A stretch of 47,024 bases of DNA from an uncultured Porphyromonadaceae bacterium (GTDB taxonomy: Bacteria; Bacteroidota; Bacteroidia; Bacteroidales; Muribaculaceae): contig CAMWQB010000006.1 in NCBI GenBank assembly GCA_947176295.1, forward strand, positions 1-47,024, written 5' to 3'. Positions 43,120-47,024 of this stretch are shown here, piece after piece (position 1 is the first letter of the stretch; the number at the start of each line of letters is the position of its first letter). The translations under genes were made by a program, and so were the position numbers. The notes under the pieces are model-generated. The model had not been told where the DNA came from, ran no database searches, and saw only the letters and a program-made list of their open reading frames with translations.

Positions 43120-43144
43120 TTCCGCAACTCTTAACTTTTTTTCA

Positions 43145-43177
43145 GCCCCCGGATGCAACCTTCGCGCTTCCGGGGGC
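43145..43177 (+). terminator. Hairpin after nagB, probable weak terminator
   Basis: A perfect 9-base stem GCCCCCGGA / TCCGGGGGC with a 15-base loop. Only a short T/AT-rich run follows and the long T run lies before the stem, so its strength is uncertain. Confidence 0.5.
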
Positions 43178-43240
43178 GTTCTATATTCGAAAATTCGAAA
43201 AACACACAAGACTAACATAACTTATACTCCTAACAATACT

Positions 43241-44173
43241 ATGGAAAGAAAAATAACCATCAAAGATGTCGAGAAGGCCATGAACGAGGCCTATGAACAG
43301 AATAAGGAAAACCGCGACGGTGCAGTCGACCCGCGTCTTGCGGCCGATGCCGATGCCGATTCGTTCGGTATCGCAGTAGTCCTCACCGACGGACGCACCC
43401 TTTCCGTCGGCGCCACAAAGACACTCTCGCCTCTGGGCAAGTCGGCACGCCTTCCACTCAGTGTCGAGCTCCTCAGCCAGTACACTCCCGAAGAGCTCAC
43501 AAAGAAGAGCGGCAGCTGCTGCGCCGAGAAAAGCGCTTGCAGCGCCAAGCCTAAGATTGCATTCGGCGCTCATTCTGTCCGCGCCGTCAGCGCTGTAGCC
43601 CCCCAGGGCGACCGCGATGGCAAGTACCAGGTGCTCCTCGACCGTATCCTCGGCCTCACCGATGGCGAACCCGTCTTCAACGACGAGTTGTATAAACTTC
43701 TTTCCGAAGAAGCATCCGCCATGAAGATGGCCGATGTCCTCGCCGACGCCGGCTACACACTTTACGACGACGCCGAGCAGAGCCTCGATGTTTATGCCCG
43801 ACTTATGTCGCTGCAGCTCACCGCCGAACAGCTTGCAGTGATGGGTGCAACCATTGCTGCCGACGGCCGCAATCCGCGCTCGGGCGTGTATGCCTTCGAC
43901 GGGTCGGTAGCCGCTAATGTCGTAGGCCTTATGGCAAGCCGCAAGCTCGGCAAGCACGGACGCCGCGCATGGATGATGCGCACTGGCCTGCCTGCTACCG
44001 CAAGCTTCGGCGGCACGGTTTTGGCCGTTATTCCGGGATTCGGCGCCGTGGCTGCATTCTCGCCCCGTCTGTGCGACAATGGAGTGAGCATCCGCGCTGC
44101 CCGCGCCGTGGCCCAATTTGCCGCCGCCCTCGGCCTCAACGTCTACTCCTCCGCAAGAGTAGCCGTAGAATAA
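43241..44173 (+). CDS. Glutaminase-like protein, probably catalytically inactive
   Basis: Predicted protein of 310 residues. Its overall order follows glutaminase A (GlsA): DSFGIAVVLTDGRTLSVG (about 44-61), SLQLTAEQLAVMGATIAADG (about 193-212) and TASFGGTVLAVIPGFGAVAA (about 254-273). The catalytic SxxK of GlsA (SISK) appears as PLGK, and the NAGAI and nearby Asn/Glu segments are replaced by other sequence. A Cys-rich stretch with CC and Cys at about 97-106 is unusual. The frame is open further upstream, but ATG 43241 gives the natural N-terminus MERKITIKDVEKAMN. It may be a scaffold or bind another ligand. Confidence 0.6.
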   Translation: MERKITIKDVEKAMNEAYEQNKENRDGAVDPRLAADADADSFGIAVVLTDGRTLSVGATKTLSPLGKSARLPLSVELLSQYTPEELTKKSGSCCAEKSACSAKPKIAFGAHSVRAVSAVAPQGDRDGKYQVLLDRILGLTDGEPVFNDELYKLLSEEASAMKMADVLADAGYTLYDDAEQSLDVYARLMSLQLTAEQLAVMGATIAADGRNPRSGVYAFDGSVAANVVGLMASRKLGKHGRRAWMMRTGLPATASFGGTVLAVIPGFGAVAAFSPRLCDNGVSIRAARAVAQFAAALGLNVYSSARVAVE

Positions 44174-44253
44174 AAGAGCCCGGATTTTTCCTTCAGAAAC
44201 TTGTCTGAAGGCTCAAATGAAATTTATGGTTGAATGTTATATAATTCTGCAAG

Positions 44254-44296
44254 ATTGTCCCGGTACCGCTCGTCGATATCGGGGCAATTATTTTTT
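44254..44296 (+). terminator. Terminator before the DedA gene
   Basis: Stem ATTGTCCCG / CGGGGCAAT (one G-T pair) with a 17-base loop, followed by TATTTTTT. The T run merges with the -33 box of the next promoter. A second hairpin (CCTTCAGA / TCTGAAGG) lies upstream at about 44191-44213. Confidence 0.65.
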
Positions 44297-44325
44297 GAAT
44301 TTTTGGGGGAATTTCCTTACCTTTG
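44294..44325 (+). promoter_or_regulatory. Consensus promoter of the DedA-rpe-ftsK run
   Basis: TTTG, 20 bases, TACCTTTG, exact consensus; leader of about 50 bases to ATG 44382. Confidence 0.85.
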
Positions 44326-44381
44326 TAAACTATTAGAAAAAAGTTTCAACACACCCAATTTATTACAATTTCACCTGCAAA

Positions 44382-45044
44382 ATGATTGATGCCCTTCTGC
44401 AGCCGCTCGTTATTTTCGATGCAGCGGCCTTCTTCGACTGGTTTGTGAATAATGCAAGCTATCTTTTTGTCTTTGTATTCATGGTCATAGAAAGCTCCTT
44501 CATTCCCTTTCCCTCGGAAGTCGTTGTTCCGCCTGCCGCATATCTCGCCGTGCAGAGAGGCGACATGAATGTATTCATCGTGGTCCTCGTGGCCACGGCA
44601 GGAGCTATCGTGGGCGCCTTGATAAACTACGTCCTCGCCCTTCTCATCGGGCGCCCCGTGGTCTATGCTTTCGCCAACTCCCGCATCGGCCACGCTTGCC
44701 TCATCGACGAAGCCAAGGTCCGCAAGGCCGAAGACTACTTCGACCGCCACGGCGCTGTCTCCACATTCATCGGACGCCTCATCCCCGCAGTCCGTCAGCT
44801 CATTTCCATCCCCGCCGGCATCGCCCGCATGAACATCTGGAAATTCTCATTCTACACCGGGCTCGGCGCTCTTGTCTGGAACGCCATTCTCGCCGGCCTC
44901 GGCTGGTGGCTCGCTCAGCACGTGAGCCTCGGAAGCCTCTACGACGCAGTCGAGAAATACAACTCCTACCTCACTATCGCCGGCTTCGCACTTCTTGGCG
45001 TATGCATCATCTATATAGTCTGGCACGCCTTCAAAAAGAAATAA
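44382..45044 (+). CDS. DedA family membrane protein
   Basis: Predicted protein of 220 residues with about five hydrophobic segments. Family features: VFMVIESSFIPFPSEVVVPPA (about 33-53, shown here by FIPFPSEVV), the re-entrant-type GALINYVLALLIGRP, and FIGRLIPAVRQLISIPAGIARM, the DedA signature with its conserved Arg residues. DedA proteins are proposed lipid-carrier (undecaprenyl phosphate or phospholipid) flippases needed for envelope upkeep. It is 25 bases upstream of rpe. Confidence 0.92.
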   Translation: MIDALLQPLVIFDAAAFFDWFVNNASYLFVFVFMVIESSFIPFPSEVVVPPAAYLAVQRGDMNVFIVVLVATAGAIVGALINYVLALLIGRPVVYAFANSRIGHACLIDEAKVRKAEDYFDRHGAVSTFIGRLIPAVRQLISIPAGIARMNIWKFSFYTGLGALVWNAILAGLGWWLAQHVSLGSLYDAVEKYNSYLTIAGFALLGVCIIYIVWHAFKKK

Positions 45045-45069
45045 CCCTTCCACTCCCCTCTTCAAAGTA

Positions 45070-45714
45070 ATGATCGTCTCCCCCTCGATTCTCTCCGCCG
45101 ACTTCGCCAACCTCGGTCGCGACATCCGAATGCTGCAGGAAAGCGAGGCCGCATGGATCCACTGCGACGTTATGGACGGCGTCTTCGTCCCCAACATATC
45201 CTTCGGCTTCCCTGTCATCAAAGCCGTCAGCGCCTACACCGACAAGCCTCTCGACGTCCATCTCATGATTGTCGATCCAGGGCGCTATGTCAGCGCTGTC
45301 CGCGATGCCGGAGCTGCCATAATGAACGTGCATCAGGAAGCATGCACCCATCTCCACCGCACGGTCCAGGCCATAAAAGACGCCGGCATGAAGGCTGCGG
45401 TTACCCTCAATCCCGCCACGCCAGTCTCCACTCTCGAAGACATTATCGGTGAACTCGACATGGTGCTCCTCATGAGCGTAAATCCCGGCTTCGGCGGTCA
45501 GAAATTTATTGAGCACACCCTCGAAAAGACCCGCCGCCTCCGCCGCCTCATCGACGACTCGGGCTCAAAGGCACTGATTCAGGTCGATGGTGGTGTGAAC
45601 CTCACAACCGGCCCCCTGCTTGCGCAGGCCGGAGCCGACTCTCTCGTCGCCGGCAACGCCGTCTTCGCTGCCCCCGGCCCCAAGGCTGTAATCGCAGCCC
45701 TCGCCGCCCTCTGA
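45070..45714 (+). CDS. rpe: Ribulose-phosphate 3-epimerase
   Basis: Predicted protein of 214 residues, standard length. It interconverts ribulose-5-phosphate and xylulose-5-phosphate in the pentose phosphate pathway. TIM-barrel motifs: SPSILSADFANLG, WIHCDVMDGVFVPNISFG (metal ligands His and Asp), LDVHLMIVDP, MSVNPGFGGQKFI and IQVDGGVN. No anomalies. It is probably co-transcribed with the DedA gene and perhaps with ftsK, whose start is 53 bases on. Confidence 0.96.
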   Translation: MIVSPSILSADFANLGRDIRMLQESEAAWIHCDVMDGVFVPNISFGFPVIKAVSAYTDKPLDVHLMIVDPGRYVSAVRDAGAAIMNVHQEACTHLHRTVQAIKDAGMKAAVTLNPATPVSTLEDIIGELDMVLLMSVNPGFGGQKFIEHTLEKTRRLRRLIDDSGSKALIQVDGGVNLTTGPLLAQAGADSLVAGNAVFAAPGPKAVIAALAAL

Positions 45715-45767
45715 TGCTTTATCCGATAATCTAATCACATATACACACATTCTTGCCCTCATCTCCT

Positions 45768-47024
45768 ATGACCGACCGATTCAACCGACCCGAAAGCCTC
45801 GACGACTACGACCTCGGAATGGGCGGAGCACCCGCCCGCCCTGCTCCTCGCGTCCGTAAAAACGAAAAGAAAGTACGCGAGCGTACACTCCACTCCACTG
45901 CCCGCGAGCCCGAGCAGCGAAAGCGCACGGCCACTACAACAAAGCGCCCCGCTCCAGCAGCCCGCAAGCCCCGCAAACCATCCTATGGCCTCAAAGACTT
46001 CCTTGCCGACTATCGCACGCACCTTGCCTTCGGCCTATGTCTCTGCGTCCTTGCAGTGGTCATGACAGGCGTATCCATCAGCTTCTTCTTTAACGGACAG
46101 CTCGACCAGAGCATCACCCACGGGCGCACCATCTCCGAAGTCGTTGCCTCCGGGCAGGAAGTCGGCAATGCCGGCGGCGCCGTCGGCGCCCGCCTTGCCC
46201 GCTTCCTTATGGTCGACACCCTCGGCATCGGCTCTTTCATCATTGCCCTGTATATCTTCCTTATCGGACTATGGGCCATGCGCGTAATCCGCATCAATTT
46301 CATCACCCTCACGTTCAAGAGCCTATACTCGGCCATCGCCATCTCCCTCATTCTCGGCCTCCTCACCTTCCATTCCGACGGCTTCTTCCACCTCGGCGGC
46401 AACCACGGCTACTACATCAACGACATGATTCAGCGCTTCGCCGGCGGCCTCGGTGCATACGCCGTCGCAGTGATTCTTCTCGGAGGCCTCGTGGCTATAT
46501 ATCTCCACCCCATCACAACCTTCATGCTCGCTGCCATGCGCACATTCCATGGCGTCCGCAGCCACATCCCCGATAGAAAGAGCAGCCAACCTGCCGCCCC
46601 CGACAGCGTCGATCCGGAGGAGAGCGAAGCCCTCTCTCCCGTCAGCCTCACATCCCTCGACGAGACCGACGATGCCGCCTCTCACCCGCAGCTTTCCGGC
46701 GAAGCTGCCGAAGACGACGACGATGATGATGACGATGATGATGAGCCCGACGATAACCGCTCCTCCGACCCTACCGAAGAGCCTGAAGACGAGGGAAAGG
46801 TCGAGCGATTCGATACCCCGGACATAGACATTCTCGAAGAAGAACCGCAAAAAAACGACGAGATACCCTTCACCGTCCGCATCCCTCAGGTGCCCGCAGC
46901 CGATCCTGCCTCGCCACCCCTGTCCATCACCAACCTCGCCACCGAGGACGACGACGAACACACCCTTCCCGAAGACAACGAAATCGCCGACGGAGCACAC
47001 CTCGGCCTCGAAACGATATACGAC
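45768..47024 (+). CDS. ftsK: DNA translocase FtsK, N-terminal part (3' end outside window)
   Basis: The frame opens at ATG 45768 (MTDRFNRPESLDDYDLG) and stays open for 419 codons to the window edge. A basic, Pro-rich cytosolic start (about 1-72) is followed by four membrane helices (about 85-105, 140-170, 180-200 and 222-245), the FtsK N-terminal layout that anchors the protein at the septum. Then comes an acidic, low-complexity linker with a run of ten Asp (about residues 316-325). The last residues HLGLETIYD match the start of the conserved region before the FtsK motor in Bacteroidetes. The ATPase motor and gamma domain lie beyond the window. FtsK moves DNA to clear the septum and activates XerCD. 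Confidence 0.85.
   Translation, partial: MTDRFNRPESLDDYDLGMGGAPARPAPRVRKNEKKVRERTLHSTAREPEQRKRTATTTKRPAPAARKPRKPSYGLKDFLADYRTHLAFGLCLCVLAVVMTGVSISFFFNGQLDQSITHGRTISEVVASGQEVGNAGGAVGARLARFLMVDTLGIGSFIIALYIFLIGLWAMRVIRINFITLTFKSLYSAIAISLILGLLTFHSDGFFHLGGNHGYYINDMIQRFAGGLGAYAVAVILLGGLVAIYLHPITTFMLAAMRTFHGVRSHIPDRKSSQPAAPDSVDPEESEALSPVSLTSLDETDDAASHPQLSGEAAEDDDDDDDDDDEPDDNRSSDPTEEPEDEGKVERFDTPDIDILEEEPQKNDEIPFTVRIPQVPAADPASPPLSITNLATEDDDEHTLPEDNEIADGAHLGLETIYD

Overview
The window reads as chromosomal DNA of a GC-rich gut Bacteroidales, most like the Muribaculaceae. The support is a complete Bat (aerotolerance) operon, promoters of the Bacteroidetes type (TTTG, 19-20 bases, TAnnTTTG), a tRNA gene without an encoded CCA, Bacteroidales-type PepD, OmpH and PorT-like proteins, and few Shine-Dalgarno sites. 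I see no insertion sequence, integrase, phage gene or CRISPR array. Coding density is very high and no stretch over about 200 bases lacks a gene.

Layout. 1-6944 (+): end of a DUF58 protein, a DUF4381-like membrane protein, BatA, a BatB-BatC fusion with a polyglutamine tract, BatD and BatE. 7080-14157 (+): a small DNA-binding protein, a universal stress protein with an extra N-terminal domain, two uncharacterised proteins, a small lipoprotein and PriA. 14317-20631 (-): FtsH, RsfS, a LolC/E-type permease, an exported muramidase and PepD. 20816-22813 (+): a 58-residue membrane protein, an OmpH/Skp-like lipoprotein, ProC and a tail-less SSB.

22879-32308 (+) looks like one transcription unit: lipoate ligase, the whole glycine cleavage system (gcvT, gcvH, gcvPA, gcvPB, dihydrolipoyl dehydrogenase), an exported Ntn-type amidase overlapping lpdA, a YihY membrane protein and RidA. 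It ends at a strong terminator shared with a convergent tRNA-His gene.

40812-33607 (-) is the most unusual region. Six tightly packed or overlapping genes sit behind one consensus promoter: a Rossmann-RyR protein, an FHA-like/transmembrane/trypsin-like protease, a minimal pseudokinase, an exported small protein, an exported TPR-CHAT protease with an intact His/Cys dyad, and an exported 406-residue protein. I interpret this as a trans-envelope signalling and proteolysis cassette: cytosolic sensing parts, a membrane-spanning serine protease, and a periplasmic caspase-like protease with possible partners or substrates.

40939-47024 (+): rubrerythrin, an outer-membrane beta-barrel, NagB, a glutaminase homologue that seems to have lost its catalytic residues, a DedA protein, ribulose-phosphate epimerase and the N-terminal part of FtsK, which runs off the window.

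All functional assignments rest on motif and family recognition by eye; no database search was possible.
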